Position numbers and translations under genes: made by a program
The notes under the pieces: generated by a model
Databases searched by the model: none
What the model was told of the DNA's origin: nothing
Seen by the model: only the letters and a program-made list of their open reading frames with translations
In this document: in pieces, positions 12,201 to 22,920 of the stretch
How the letters are laid out: each line of letters opens with the position of its first letter
Position numbering within the stretch: the first letter of the stretch is position 1
Assembly: GCA_013400975.1 (NCBI GenBank)
Contig: WBMZ01004629.1
Coordinates: forward strand, 1 to 64,000
From: Atrichornis clamosus
Taxonomy: Eukaryota > Chordata > Aves > Passeriformes > Menuridae
Direction: 5' to 3'
DNA length: 64,000 bases

Positions 12201-12871
12201 GAAAGTTATTGAACTTGCCTTTGTAGCAGTAGAGCTGCACTAATAGACATGTGCAAATTTTCTGAGTATTGATGGGTCCCCAGGTGGCTTTCATGGGTAC
12301 AGTTCTTTAGCACACCTGAGTTTCCTTTGCTGTTTGTGTTGCAGTTGTCTCGAAGCCGCAGTCTTTCAACACTGAGGATCAGAAGCTCAAGTAAGTGGGC
12401 TTATTAGTTCCTAATGGCTCGTGGTTTTCACATTAAGCCCTTGAACAATTGAACAAAGAGACAAAATAACATGCTGAAGGTCTTTGATTCTAAAATACTT
12501 GTCCAAGTCTTACTTTTGAAATTGTTAGCCCTTTTTTGTATGTGGAAAAAGTCTGACATTTCTGACTTTGAGAAGAGCTTGTTTTTTCACTCTACTCGGA
12601 CCGCTGTTGTGGGTTCTCTGTGCTGGTTGCCTTCACTGTGGCCAGTGCTGTAGTAGGTAAAATTTGCTCCCTTCCCTAACAACAGACAGTTTTCTGCTGC
12701 ACACCTGCTGGCTCCATGCCTTTCAAATTCCAAAGAGAGAGCTAAGTAGTGACAGTGAAGTGAGGTATTTCAGGCAGTATGAATGTGTGCCTGCCTTGAA
12801 GCTAACCCAATTTAGAGATTTAGAAAATAGAGTTGTAGTGAAATGTACCTTTTTCTTCTGTAGGGCACTAA
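194..12871 (+). CDS. SPATA18: SPATA18, mitochondria-eating protein (MIEAP), 12 coding exons
   Basis: In mammals this p53-inducible protein acts at mitochondria in lysosome-like degradation of damaged mitochondrial material. Spliced CDS: 194-280, 2280-2385, 2490-2599, 4002-4120, 5927-6061, 6976-7210, 8205-8363, 8919-9094, 10994-11117, 11467-11535, 12345-12390, 12864-12871. All introns are GT-AG and the phases chain without a break, giving about 457 residues. Layout: N-terminal helical region (1-100), heptad-like coiled coil (about 108-185), Arg/Ser-rich linker (186-225), conserved MIEAP C-terminal domain (about 226-417, with [25 protein letters not shown] and DSDFT), and an Arg/Ser/Cys-rich tail. 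It is shorter than the human protein, about 538 residues from memory, mainly because some 70 residues of the coiled-coil half are absent. The last two exons are the least certain. Outside intron 5 the introns hold only short simple sequence and one hairpin. The match rests on my memory of the human sequence. Confidence 0.93.
2280..2385 (+). CDS. SPATA18: SPATA18 coding exon 2
   Basis: Encodes residues 30-64 and the first base of 65, including [15 protein letters not shown], which aligns with NTCDQNLNHCLELIE of the human protein. The acceptor is GTGCAG|ATT with a weak pyrimidine tract; the donor is GAAG|GTAAAT. It starts in phase 0 and leaves one base over, matching exon 3. Confidence 0.9.
2490..2599 (+). 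CDS. SPATA18: SPATA18 coding exon 3
   Basis: Acceptor TTTTCTTAG|AT and donor CTCAG|GTGTGT. The leftover G of exon 2 plus AT makes Asp. The exon completes residue 65 and encodes 66-101, including [14 protein letters not shown], which aligns with the human VETIKSRLLPWL segment. It ends in phase 0. Confidence 0.88.
4002..4120 (+). CDS. SPATA18: SPATA18 coding exon 4, start of the coiled coil
   Basis: Encodes residues 102-140 and two bases of 141, including [18 protein letters not shown], a heptad-like helix that aligns with the human LDSNLNSTRSQLNQ segment. The chosen acceptor is CCTGGTAG|GAT. A second AG at 4018-4019 would keep the frame and remove six residues, so the exact start is not settled. 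The donor is CAAGA|GTAGGC, phase 2. An open frame of 71 codons in another phase over the same bases is a shadow. Confidence 0.82.
5927..6061 (+). CDS. SPATA18: SPATA18 coding exon 5, coiled coil
   Basis: Acceptor TAATTAAG|T and donor GAGCAG|GTAGAG; phase 2 at both ends. It completes Asp141 and encodes 142-185. The segment [20 protein letters not shown] aligns with YKKQLRNLKEEIAVLSAEKS in human MIEAP. The human protein has further residues between the exon 4 and exon 5 equivalents. I found no phase-compatible exon for them in the 1.8-kb intron (4121-5926). Confidence 0.87.
6493..6764 (+). mobile_element. Solo LTR of an endogenous retrovirus in SPATA18 intron 5
   Basis: A 272-bp element starts TGTGGTAACA and ends GAGCGACA, so it has the TG...CA termini of a long terminal repeat. 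The perfect 6-bp direct repeat GTGCTG lies immediately outside both ends (6487-6492 and 6765-6770) and looks like a target-site duplication; six bases is usual for ERVK/beta-like integrases. Inside are a TATA box (TATATAA, 6673-6679) and a poly(A) signal (AATAAA, 6694-6699), both on the + strand, which sets the orientation. The close spacing of the two signals suggests a very short R region. No internal retroviral sequence or second LTR is present, so it is a solo LTR left by recombination. The family name is not determined. Confidence 0.75.
6976..7210 (+). CDS. SPATA18: SPATA18 coding exon 6, RS-rich linker and start of MIEAP domain
   Basis: Acceptor GTTGCAG|G and donor GCTGTG|GTAAGA. It completes Arg186 and encodes 187-264. 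The first half is rich in Arg and Ser ([16 protein letters not shown]), like the RSRSPSPAPRSRS stretch of the human protein. The second half enters the conserved domain and ends [12 protein letters not shown]. This half of the exon is clearly GC-richer than its flanks. Confidence 0.94.
7409..7430. repeat. Short perfect inverted repeat in intron 6
   Basis: CCTGTCCCA (7409-7417), a 4-base loop, then TGGGACAGG (7422-7430). A perfect 9-bp stem about 200 bp after the exon 6 donor. Function unknown; it may be chance. Confidence 0.6.
8205..8363 (+). CDS. SPATA18: SPATA18 coding exon 7, MIEAP domain
   Basis: Encodes residues 265-317, [10 protein letters not shown] at the start and [16 protein letters not shown] near the end, matching EAFHVAKMAF and ENAVLDYVICHLDLYD of the human protein. 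Acceptor TTTGCAG|GAA, donor CAT|GTAAGT, phase 0 at both ends, 53 codons exactly. Confidence 0.95.
8919..9094 (+). CDS. SPATA18: SPATA18 coding exon 8, MIEAP domain core
   Basis: Encodes residues 318-375 and two bases of Lys376. It carries [13 protein letters not shown] and [14 protein letters not shown], the best conserved segments of the family. Acceptor TTTTTCAG|GAA, donor ACCAA|GTAAGA, ending in phase 2. Confidence 0.96.
10994..11117 (+). CDS. SPATA18: SPATA18 coding exon 9, end of MIEAP domain
   Basis: Completes Lys376 and encodes 377-417, with [20 protein letters not shown] and VKGEVVTKR, matching the human SYDSDFT...WPALMEN...KGEAVTRR region. Acceptor TTTCAACAG|G, donor GTTCTG|GTATGT, ending in phase 0. 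Confidence 0.96.
11467..11535 (+). CDS. SPATA18: SPATA18 coding exon 10, Arg/Ser/Cys tail
   Basis: Encodes residues 418-440, [20 protein letters not shown] and three more, comparable with WNSVRSVSRCRSRSLSP in the human tail. Acceptor CTTCTCTTGTAG|TGG, donor GGTCAG|GTAAGC, 23 codons in phase 0. Confidence 0.87.
12345..12390 (+). CDS. SPATA18: SPATA18 coding exon 11
   Basis: Encodes residues 441-455 ([15 protein letters not shown]) and one extra base. Acceptor TGTGTTGCAG|TTG. The donor TCAA|GTAAGT is close to consensus. If it were not used, the frame would read on for five codons after AGC TCA and stop at TAG (12406-12408), giving a slightly different C-terminus. Confidence 0.78.
12864..12871 (+). 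CDS. SPATA18: SPATA18 last coding exon (two residues and stop), 3' UTR beyond
   Basis: After a good pyrimidine tract (TTTTTCTTCTGTAG) the exon completes Arg456, adds His457 and ends at TAA (12869-12871). This is the best-placed acceptor downstream of exon 11, but so little coding sequence follows that similarity cannot confirm it. Transcripts would be needed. No canonical AATAAA follows within 900 bp; weak variants such as GATAAA (13374), CATAAA (13422) and AGTAAA (13440) occur, so the transcript end is unknown. Confidence 0.5.
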
Positions 12872-13799
12872 CTGAGCATGTTCCTGTGGTGCAGTACATC
12901 CGGATCCAACTACTCTGCTGGTGCCTTTTATCTTCAGGAATACCTCGAATCTCTCAATAATGTGAATGGCAATTGTCCCTTCAAATGGAGTTTGTGTTCA
13001 GTGTGTTTTTTAGAATTGTAGAAGGCTTATTTAAAGTTTTAGAAATGAATTCAACCCTTCTGACTTAAAAAAGAAGTGTATGCAATACAGGATCATTTGG
13101 CAAAATCTGCAAAGCTCTGAGGAACCCATGATGTAATCCTGCAGGTGGAGACAGAATTATTGCATCTAGAATATTTGTTTTCTGCAGATTCCAAGTGATG
13201 CAGTTTCTCTTGTTAGGGTGTTTAATATAACCTAAATGGCAAATGTTGCAGAATGTTGAGGTTAGCTGTTACTTGAAAACAGTGTAATTGGTACTTATTT
13301 AGAATTTTAGAAAATAGCAATAATCTTAAGATGTGCCAGTCTCACACAACAGCCTTTTAAATATATCCTTATGATAAACTGAATTTTCTAACTACAATGT
13401 AAAAATTGCACAGAACAGTCATAAACTACCAATACTCCAGTAAACCCCAGTGCTTTATTGACATTTATGTATGAATACACACATGCATGCTTTAGCAAGA
13501 GCAGTAATAGTCCTTGTTTAAGTACATTGTTACTTGGTAATGAATATAATAAGGATTTGTAGTTTGACACTAAAAGTATTTTGAAAGTGTGCCGTTGAGT
13601 AATTGTAGGCTTGAAATACTTGATTGAGGCCTCTTCAGTGTCACTCTTAATGGGCTTGCATACCATACTGATAGATTAGTAATCGTTGCGAATAGAGTGT
13701 AAAAATCTTGTGCAGTTCTCTTACTGTGGGCATTTATTGCACTTTAAGTGTAAAAATTAGAGAGACCTGAAGACATTTAACAGTGATAAGATGTGGGAT
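12872..13799. other. SPATA18 3' UTR or 3' flank
   Basis: AT-rich sequence with no recognisable gene or repeat. It probably contains the SPATA18 3' UTR, whose end I cannot place because no canonical poly(A) hexamer is seen before the CR1 element. Confidence 0.5.
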
Positions 13800-16690
13800 G
13801 ACATGCCATCCCACCCACTCAGATGTCTGAGCCAGAAGAAGATACCCCTGGAAAGGGTATGCATGTCAGTGGAGAACACCTGAAGGAACAGCACCAAGGA
13901 GTTCCAGCCACTCCAGGCAGAAAGTCAGGTTTACCAGTGGTCCAGCTTAAATGCCTCTATTCTAAAAAAAGCATGCAGCATGTGCAGTAATCAGGAGCCT
14001 GCAGGTCTATGACTTTATTGGCATCCCTGAGAAGTGGGGGGTGGCTCCTGTGACTGGAGTGTTGGAATGGAAGGGGTCTTTGAGAAGGAAAGGCAGGGGA
14101 GATGAGTGGTGTTGCCCTCTCTGTCGACCAACTGAAGTGCATGGGGCTCTGCCTGGGCATAGATGAGAAGCTGACTGAGAGCTTATGGGTAGGGATTAAA
14201 GGGAGGGCAGGGACAGATGACATTATTAGTGTGGAACTGCTCCTGGCCACCTGGCAAGGAAGATTGAGCCGATGAGGCCTGCTACAGACAGGAGCAGCCT
14301 CACATTCACAAGCCCTGGTCCTCATGAGAGACTCCAGCTACCCCGATACCTGTTGGAGGGACAACACAGCAGGGCACAAGCAGTACAGGAGGTTCCTGAA
14401 ATGCATTAATGATAACTTTCTTCTCTAAGTGACAGAGGAGCCAATGAGGAGAGGTGTATGCTGGATGTAATTCTCACCAACAAGGAGCAGCTGGTGGGGA
14501 ATGTGAAGCTCAAGGGCAGCCTGGACTGCAGTGGCCATGAAGTGGTTGAGTTTAAGGTCGTTGAGGCAATGAGAAAGGTGAGAAGCAAGCTCACTATGCT
14601 TCAGGAGAACAGACTTTGGTCTCTTCAAAGATCTCTGTGGTAGAGTGCTGGGGGATAAAGCACTGGAGGGTAAAGGGACCCAAGAGAGCTGGATGGTATT
14701 CAAGGATTGTCTCCTCCAGGCTTGAAAGCAGTGCATCCCTGCAGAGATGAAACCAGGGAAGAATGCCAGGAGACCTGCATGGATGAACAAGTTCCTGGAC
14801 AAACTTAAACAGGTAGCTTACGGAGGGTGGAAGCAGGGAAAGGTGGCCTGGGATGAATACAGACAAATTGTCCCGACAGCCAGGGATCTGGTTAGAAAAA
14901 GCTAAAGCACTGGCAGAAGTAAATCTGGTCAAGGACTTCATAGATAACCAAATAAAGCTCCTTTAGGTGCATCAGCAATTAAAGACTAGCGAAAAATGTG
15001 GGTCCTCTCAGGAAGAATATGGGAGACCTAATTACCCAGGCCTTGGAGAAGACTGAGGTTTTCAATGACTTTTTTTGCTTCAGTCGTCATCAGCAAGTGC
15101 TCCAGTCACACCGCCACAGTTGTAGAAGGTGAGAGCAAGGATTGGGAGAATAAAGAACCATCTGCTGTAGGAGGAGAAGGGGTTCGAGAACATCTAAGAA
15201 GCCTGAAGGTACATAAGTCCATGAGATCTAATGAGTGACATTCTCAGGAGCTGGCCAGGGAAGTGGCTAAGCCACTATCCATCATATTTGACCAGTCATG
15301 GCAGTCCCATGAAGTTTCCATTGACTGGAAAAGGGGAAACATAACCCCCATTATTAAAAGGGGAAATAAAGAAGACCCAGGGAACTAGGGGCTGGTCAGT
15401 CTCACCTCAGTGCCTGGCAAGATCATGGAGCAGATCCTCCTGGAAATTATGCTAAAGCACATGGAAAATGATGAAGTGATTGGTGACAGCCAACACGACT
15501 TCACTAAAGGCAATTTATGCCCGACAGAACTGGTTGCCTTCTACAATGGGGTTACAGCAGTGGAGGATGAGGGAAGGGCAACCTGGAGTTGTGCAAAGCA
15601 TTTGACACTGTCCTGCATGACATCCTTGTCTCTAAACTGAAGAGACATGGATTTGATGGGTGGACTAATCAGTGGGCAGAAAAAGTGCCTGGATTGTCAT
15701 ACTCAAGAGTTGCTTTCAATGGTTCAGTGTCTGTGTGGAGACCAGTGACAAGTGGTGTTCTTCAGGGATTGATATTGGAACTGGCACTTCTTAATATCTC
15801 TAGTGACATGGATGGTGGGACTGTTCATCCTCAGCAAGTTCACTGGTGACACCAAACTTTGCAGAGTGGTTGATATGCTGGAGGGAAAGGATGCCATCCA
15901 TAGGGACCTAGACAGGCTTGAAAAGTGGGTCTGTGTGAATCTCTTGAAGTTCAGCAAGGCCAAGTGCGAAGTCCTGCATCTGGACTGGGGCAATCCCAAG
16001 CACAAATACAGGTTGAGTGGAGAATGGATCAAGACTAGCCCTGTGCAGAAGGACCTGGAGATATTTGTGGACAAAAAGCTCAGTATGACTCAGCAATGCA
16101 CTTGCCAACCACATCCTGGACTGCATCAAAAGAAGCATGACCAGCAAGTTGAGGGAGGTGATTGGACCCCTCTGCTCTTGAGACCCTGCCTGGATTACTG
16201 GAGGGGCCCCAACACTGGAAAGATGACCTGCTGGAGTAAGCCTGGAGAAGGACCACCAAGATAATTAGAGGGCTGGAGCACCTCTCCTATGAAGACAGGC
16301 TCAGAGAATTGGTGTTGTTCGGCCTGGAGAAGAGAAGGCTCTGGGGAGTCCTTAGAGCACCTTGCAGTACCTAAAGGAGACCTACAAGAGAGCTGGAGAG
16401 GGACTTTTCACAAGGGCATGTAATATGGCAAGGTAGAATGGCCTTAAGCTGAAAGAGGATAGGTTTAGATTAGATTTTAGGAATAAATTATTTCCTGTGA
16501 GGGTGGTGAGGCATTGTCACAGAAGTTGTTGACACCCCATGCCTGTGGAGGTGGGAGTATTCAAGTCCAGGTTGGTTGGTGCTTTGAGCAACCTGGTCTA
16601 GTGAAAGGTGTCGTTGCCTGTGGCAGAGGGATTGGAACTAGACAAACTTTAAGGTCCCTTCCAACCCAAGCCGTTCTGTGATTCTGTGAT
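13800..16690 (+). mobile_element. CR1 LINE, about 2.9 kb, 5'-truncated and decayed
   Basis: A long CR1 retrotransposon copy in sense orientation. The left part (about 13930-14420) corresponds to the apurinic endonuclease region (readable as ESLWVGIKGRAG, 14177-14212). The rest is reverse transcriptase: [12 protein letters not shown] at 15410, [15 protein letters not shown] near 15595-15630, FTGDTKLCRVVDMLEG and DRLEKWVCVNLLKFSKAKCE near 15840-15970, and the C-terminal region to about 16340. The 3' end has the family hallmark of a CCTTCCAACC motif followed by an ATTCTGTG repeat tail (16674-16690). Frameshifts, stops and small deletions break the frame into pieces, so it is not active. The 5' boundary is approximate. 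Overlapping minus-strand frames of up to 125 codons are shadows of it. Confidence 0.92.
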
Positions 16691-19600
16691 TTTATTCTGG
16701 CACTTTAAATTGTTTGTTTCTGTTGTAAATGTTTATTTTAATATCAGCATTTTTGTTTTTGGGGGAACTGATAATGTCTCTCTCTCAGAACCTGATCTGT
16801 AGGACCAGCCTTTAGTACAAGCCACATAAATGACTGCTTGGGGCTTTGTGCTTTTACACAGAAAATATCATAATAGAACTGTGTAATTCACCAACTCCAC
16901 TGTTTCATTCCAGTTAATACCTGATGCTTCAAAGGTACGTGGGGCTTTCCCCAAATTAGTCTCCACAATTTTGGAATGTAAGGAGGGAAAATTCTTTTCC
17001 ATGTCCTCTTATTCAGCCTATGCCCTGGAACAGGACAGCTCACTAGTACTACAGTAATAACATGAACAAAAATATTTTTATTAGTTCTGAAACTATTTAG
17101 TCCTTGAAATTAAGTTACAGGAACGGATTTTGTGATCCTTTTCCAAGGATCTTGACACAGTTTTACATATCAGTGCGCTTTCTCTCTACTTGTGTGGCTT
17201 AAGACTTTGGCACAAGGCTCTTTGGCACAGGATCAGATTTCAGGCGGATTTTAACGTTGGTTCCCATGAGTTGACTCTAGTTCTGCAGATGTATTTTCAT
17301 TGGAATTAGGCCCATTAGTAACCAACAAAAGCAAAATGAGGTCTTGTACGTAGGGAGTCACTCACAGACCCACTCTGAATGAACTGAGGGGGCACTATGG
17401 CACATGCACATATAAGGTGTACTTTTTTGTTGTCTAAGAAAGTCACAAGAGAAAATATAAAGCCATATATTTTCTAAGAGTCTGATTGTTCGTCACAGTA
17501 AACCTGCATGTTTCAGCAATGATCTCATGACTAAAACCCCCACAGTGCTGGAAAAACGGAACAACTGCAACCTGTGTGGTAAGAGAAGACAATTAGATAT
17601 TCTGAGTATATTTTCAAGAAAAAAAAATAATGAAGATTTTCTCAAAACCTTGTAATTATAAAGAGCTAAAGAAATGTTTTAAAAATAATTCGGTGTATGT
17701 TTGTCTTCTACATATAATTACCAATATATGTCTGTGTTACAGAAAACAGTTTCCATGCCAACTGTGAGAAAGCTAAGACTATGTGAAGAACATATGTTTT
17801 TCTTGATAAGCATGAAAGGCAGGGTAGTTCCAGATTTGCACACACTTGTGATGCCACTAGGAACTGGTATTCCCAAAGATCTCAAATTGCCATAAGACAC
17901 ATTCACAGTGCTCAGTGGGCCATTTCATCTGATTACCCCAACAAGTACCTGAGAACTAGTCAGTCTCATAGTAAAAGAGAAAACCAATGAAATGACAGCC
18001 AATGGCTTATTTTGGTAGTGAGAAGACAGCTCTAGGCTTATTTTTTCTCATAATGTTTCAGAGCAGGGCAAACTGTTTTCAGAAAAACAAAGTCAGTCCA
18101 CAGCATGGCAACAGTTAAACAAACCTTATTCTACTCAGTTGTTGTACTTTGCAGCCCACAGTCTTTTTTTTTTTTTTTTTTTTGCAATATTTAGTTTTGT
18201 AGTCATTGCCTGCACTACTTATTTATAGCCAATTAAATCTGTAGGTCAGATAGAAGATTGCAGCTCCTTTGCTGATTTTTCCACAGGACAGCAGTGCAGA
18301 GAATCCATAACCAATAATGATTATGTGGCATTAACCAAAAAATGTAAAATCACATATAGAAAGGGACTCTGTAATTGCTTGTAAGATCCTATGAAAGAAT
18401 GGATCATGAATGTGAAATCAATGACTTGTTATTTTAATAAGAGTTTAAAAAATCTTAAGACTTTTTTTTCCCCTTCTCCTCTAACTCACAAACCTGGATA
18501 ATACCACACTTGTGGTGGTATACCACTGAAGTGGAAACAGTAAGGGTGAATTTTAATAGGTGATAAAAAGCCAGTAGCCTTCTAATGCAAGATAGTTTTA
18601 GGACAGTATGATCATGGTCAAAGTGTTAATATCAGGAAAGAGAAGGCTAGAGTTTGAGCCAATTTAAACTCTGTGCAGATTGGACTGGCAGAAATGAGAC
18701 TGCACAGGATGTAAAGAAGCACCACCTTTGGGCCAAGGAGTCATGCAGAACATGTTTATGAGGGATTATGAGATTGCTGGAGAATTTCTCTTGCATGTCA
18801 GTCTTTTGAAGGCTGATGTTGTCTGTCTCAATTAAAAGGCTGTCTCACAGTCAGTCTAAATGTGGATATTTTATCACTTATTTCAGAGAAAATACAATGT
18901 CATCAAAATATCTTCAATCTTTGTTCAATGTTTACAGCTAAAAACTCTAGAGACTTGTGCAGAGCTAGCAGATGCTGAGGATAACTGATTCAGCTAATTT
19001 GCTACTGCACAATGAAGATTTAAATTCAAAAATTATCTTAGCTAGATTTTCCCAGCATAGGAGACAAAGTTGAGAGCAGCAGGTTGGTATAGTCCTCCCA
19101 CCTAATCTCGCTGGGAATGAGCTGGGATGCTGGTTCAGCCTTGTAGAAAGGTTTGGAGATGAGTGGTAGGTTAAGACAAAAATATTCCACGGCCTGAAGA
19201 AAGTAAATGTGAAAGCCAAAAATGGTCAAAATCTTCCCTGAAAATGTATGTCTGTACATCCCCTAGAACTGGATCCTTTTAATTTTACTTTCATATGCAT
19301 TTATGTACTGCAAAAGTTTATCATCCCATGAAAGTGCCATCAGTATTAAATACTGTCTTTCAGCTTTTATCAGCCATTTTTGATTGGTGTTAACTACACA
19401 ATGATTTTCTTACTGTAGATTAAATAGTCTAACTTTGTATTAAAGAAATGAAAACCTATGTGTTAGGGCTTGCTGATAGACTTCCTCTTCACAAACCTCT
19501 GTGTGTGATTTTATGTCTCAATCATAACTTGAATGTTTTGTTCTTCAAAAGTCCTTTACATGCTGCAAGTAAGTGAAATATTTGCTCTTCAGGCTGAGGT

Positions 19601-22589
19601 GAGTTGCTCGCATGAGGGCATGTGAAGTATTAGCTGGTTCAGTGCAAAGTCCTCCACAAGGCACACTGTTAGGCCTTTGACTTTATGCTGAACATCACAC
19701 CTGTGCTCAGAAGAGGAAACTCGATTGTTTTTCATGTTTGCTGTAATTTGGGCAGGAATGTACCCAACTAAAACCAGACATACTTAGAACTGTGCCAGTC
19801 CTTTAATACAAAAGTACAATTAATACTTTCATTTCCAGTCACTGTATGATGTACTGCTCAACCTGAAGAACTTGTGATTTAAAAGTAGTACCGTCTTCAA
19901 ATAATTCAGCTATTAAATGAATGAAATGTGTATGAAATTTTGAATGCAACTGTTTTCGGTTGATTAATACCAGTTAGTAACATATGTTTTCCTCGCCTAG
20001 GTGGAAATTTCAGGGATGACTAATTGCAGTCTAAATAACATGTCCATTTTGATCAGTCTGAATAAGCAGTGTGTTTTAAACTAGTACCTCAAAACTGTAT
20101 TGTAAATTGTTTTGGGGGTGTTTTTGAGAATAAATAAAATATCAAGCCTAAGCTTTTTGTATCTTACGCTAACAGGACCTGACCTGCTCTGAATTTAGCT
20201 TTGATGCCAAACCTCAAGGTGACATCTGTTCTCTGTAAACCTTTCTTTTGTTGCTCTTGCTGTTTTGTTAATTCTCCTGTAACTATACTGGCACAATTTA
20301 TTAAGAGTAGTGATAAATTGTCCACCACAAGAATTTTAAGCTTGGGAGTGTTTGTTTTACACTACATATGTAACAGTTCAGGGAAACAGGTTAGAGCCTC
20401 ATATAGGAAGACAAAATTAGATAGGTGTGACAGTTTCATTTTATAATACTGGTGTTATAAATATCAATTTTGTGTGCTCTTGCCAGCATTATAAGTGAAG
20501 GTAACAGTTTACCACTTTTCCTGATGCTTGGCTTTATTGGCAATGCTGAACAAACAGCATCATGGAAGTACCAACCTGGGATTCACTCATGAGCATGTCT
20601 TGAACCAGTGAATGCAGACTGCAAAAGGAAACTTGCTGTGAATACAGGATCCTGTTTAATTCCTATATCTGATTTATATCTATCTGATGGTTTCATAACT
20701 CACCATTTTTATTAGGGAAGTATCAAAAAGAACTGTGCTGTTACTTGGTTTGCTTACAAAGAAGATTGATCAGTGCCCAGATGGGGTTACAGCCTGCTGT
20801 GATTTTGGTGGGAGAGCAGGAGTTAACAAACACCAGCACATTGGTAGAAGAGGCTGGAGTCTGAAGCAGGCAGCCTGTTTCTGTTTAAATCTGCTTTGTG
20901 TAAAAGGAAGCTGATTTGGGTCCACCAGTTTTCATCTTCACCAAGGAGCCATGCACATGGAGCTCTCCAGATGAAAGAGCCTTGTTTCTGGTGCACTTCT
21001 TCCACTGCTTGTGGAAAAAACAGATGCATCGTCATTGTTTTCCCTCTGCAGGACAGACGGCATTTTAAATATAAAAAGGTGTCTGGTGCTCTCTGACAAG
21101 TGAGATGCTGTTTGTGTTTTGGCTCTGCAGAAAGTGACAGAAAAGCCATTGAAAAGAGGCACAAAATCAGATACAATGATCTGAAAATGTTGACAGGAGA
21201 AGCAGGGTTAAGATGTGACTGGCAATTTTGTATTGTGTGTAATGTGCACTGAGGACTTGTGGCATGGACTTGGCTGGTCTTGCTGGACAACGTGGAGTAG
21301 CATTGCTCTGCCCGCAGAGTTGGAGTTGGGCTGAGTGCTCTCCCTGCTGCCCATGGGACTCCCCTGGCAGGATGTAGGGCTGGGCTCCCCTGGGCTGTAC
21401 ACAAGCAGGGGCTGTGGTTTGTTGGAGAGAGCTGGGAGCAGAGCAAAAGCCTTATTGAAACCTTACCACAGTGACTAGAAAAGGCTAGTGGGCATTTTAC
21501 ATGGAAGTTTAGGTGCTAATCCGAGGGAGCCAACTCAAAAAAAAATTTTTTTTTCTCATTTTCTTGAGGAATTGTTTGTATGAAGAAAGGCTCCGGGGTC
21601 CTTTGACCAACATTGGACGTGAAGCAGAATATTTCCCACGAGATGGCACCATTGCCTTAACAACAGAAAAAAGCAGGTTTTTGCTTCCACTGCAGTTTTA
21701 AAAGCTGATTGCCAAAATGAAGTTTGCAAATAAATGTATGAAAGTCACAGATCTGAGCAGTATCAACAGATGTCAAATGGAAAATTAGCTTGCTGATTGA
21801 ACTAACGAAGTTTGCTGCCTGATTAGGATGTGAAAATCCTGACACAGGAGTTGTAAGATGAACATCACTATCAATACATTATTGGAGAAACTGGTTTGAA
21901 TTCAGGTTTTTGAGGGGGTCAGTTTCTCAAAATTAATGATTCTTTCCAAAATGAATGGTGTTTACCTGGTTATAATGTCTGATTTTCTCAAAGAATTTTT
22001 ATAAAACAAACCCCAAACTGAAATTCAGATTGAAAATCAACTACTCTTTAACATTTGTACTTTTAAAATGATTTCTAGTTCTTATCTAGTTCAAGAAAAC
22101 GTCAGTTTGAAAAATTGTTATATTCTGTGTGATTGGTTGATTGCAATGGCTGACTGGCAAGTTGCTCCACTATTCCCTTTGTCTGTGACTGAAATAGGTG
22201 TTTTCCTAATGAATTCTGCAAAGTCTCTGAATCAGGAATGTACTCCCTGCTTTTAGCTGCACATTCTGTTCATTTTTCTAGTCAGAGTCAATTGCACCTG
22301 CTGAACCATCAGAATATAGCTGGATGAACCCTGCTGTCACAAACTGGTTTGGATAATCATGTTCTTAATATTATTAATTACTGTTGTACACACACGTTTG
22401 TTTTGCACCATACTCTGTCTTTTATTGCAATGTTATTCCAGAATATTACTTCTCTAATGCTTGGAAGTTTTCTTCTGAATCCCATCCCAAATTTATTCAC
22501 TTCCAGGCTATATCTCCTTGTTCTTCTGCCATGATTATCTTCACAAGTCCTTGTTCCTGCCTTTGTTATTTGCTCTACTGATGTGAGCA
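16691..22589. other. Intergenic, no gene seen
   Basis: AT-rich sequence with short chance frames only. It includes a 20-base T tract (18164-18183) and a 12-bp palindrome GTGGTATACCAC (18515-18526). A minus-strand open frame of 207 codons at 20823-21446 has no recognisable domain. Confidence 0.6.
18164..18183. repeat. Poly-T tract, 20 bases
   Basis: An uninterrupted run of 20 T. No SINE or retrocopy is recognisable next to it, so it is treated as a simple homopolymer tract. Confidence 0.95.
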
Positions 22590-22920
22590 ATCATCTTTTC
22601 TCCTAGTTTTGGTTTCTCTGGACTAAAATCACCAAACCTTTCCATCTTCTCTGAAGAGAGGTTTTTCATTCCCTTGAGTATCCTATTTGGGTGGCTCTGG
22701 GTAAACATCTGTTTCAGTCCACCTGACTGTGGACTAGTCAGCTGGTGGACTAGTCCACTACCTGTGTTTCTAGTCAGCACAGATGACTAGAAATAGTGCA
22801 CAGTATTCAGGATAAGGCCTGACAAGAGCTTTGTATCATACATTTATCAATTTCATTGTACCATTGTAATCTCTATGGGAAGTGAGTCAATATCTGTGAT
22901 CAATTAATAAGCTTTATTAT
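22590..22920 (-). mobile_element. Possible ancient CR1/L3-like LINE fragment
   Basis: The plus strand reads like the complement of an old, very diverged CR1-like 3' region: a segment around 22799-22835 (CAGTATTCAGGATAAGGCCTG) resembles the phrase shared by many CR1/L3 elements near their 3' part, preceded by a region like CCTCTCTGGAC. Divergence is high and I could not delimit it. A cluster of short palindromes lies inside it. Confidence 0.35.
22729..22790. repeat. Cluster of CTAGTC/GACTAG palindromes
   Basis: GTGGACTAGTC at 22729-22739 is repeated directly at 22745-22755, where it extends into the perfect 14-bp palindrome GTGGACTAGTCCAC (22745-22758). A further inverted pair CTAGTC (22770-22775) and GACTAG (22785-22790) follows. 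All within 62 bp. Confidence 0.85.

Noticed and set aside
13957..14941. Several minus-strand frames of 61-125 codons
   Set aside because: They are the antisense of the CR1 element, which explains the sequence.
20823..21446. Minus-strand open frame of 207 codons
   Set aside because: No domain, no family resemblance, and low-complexity Ser/Pro/His-rich translation typical of chance antisense frames. No splice or promoter support.
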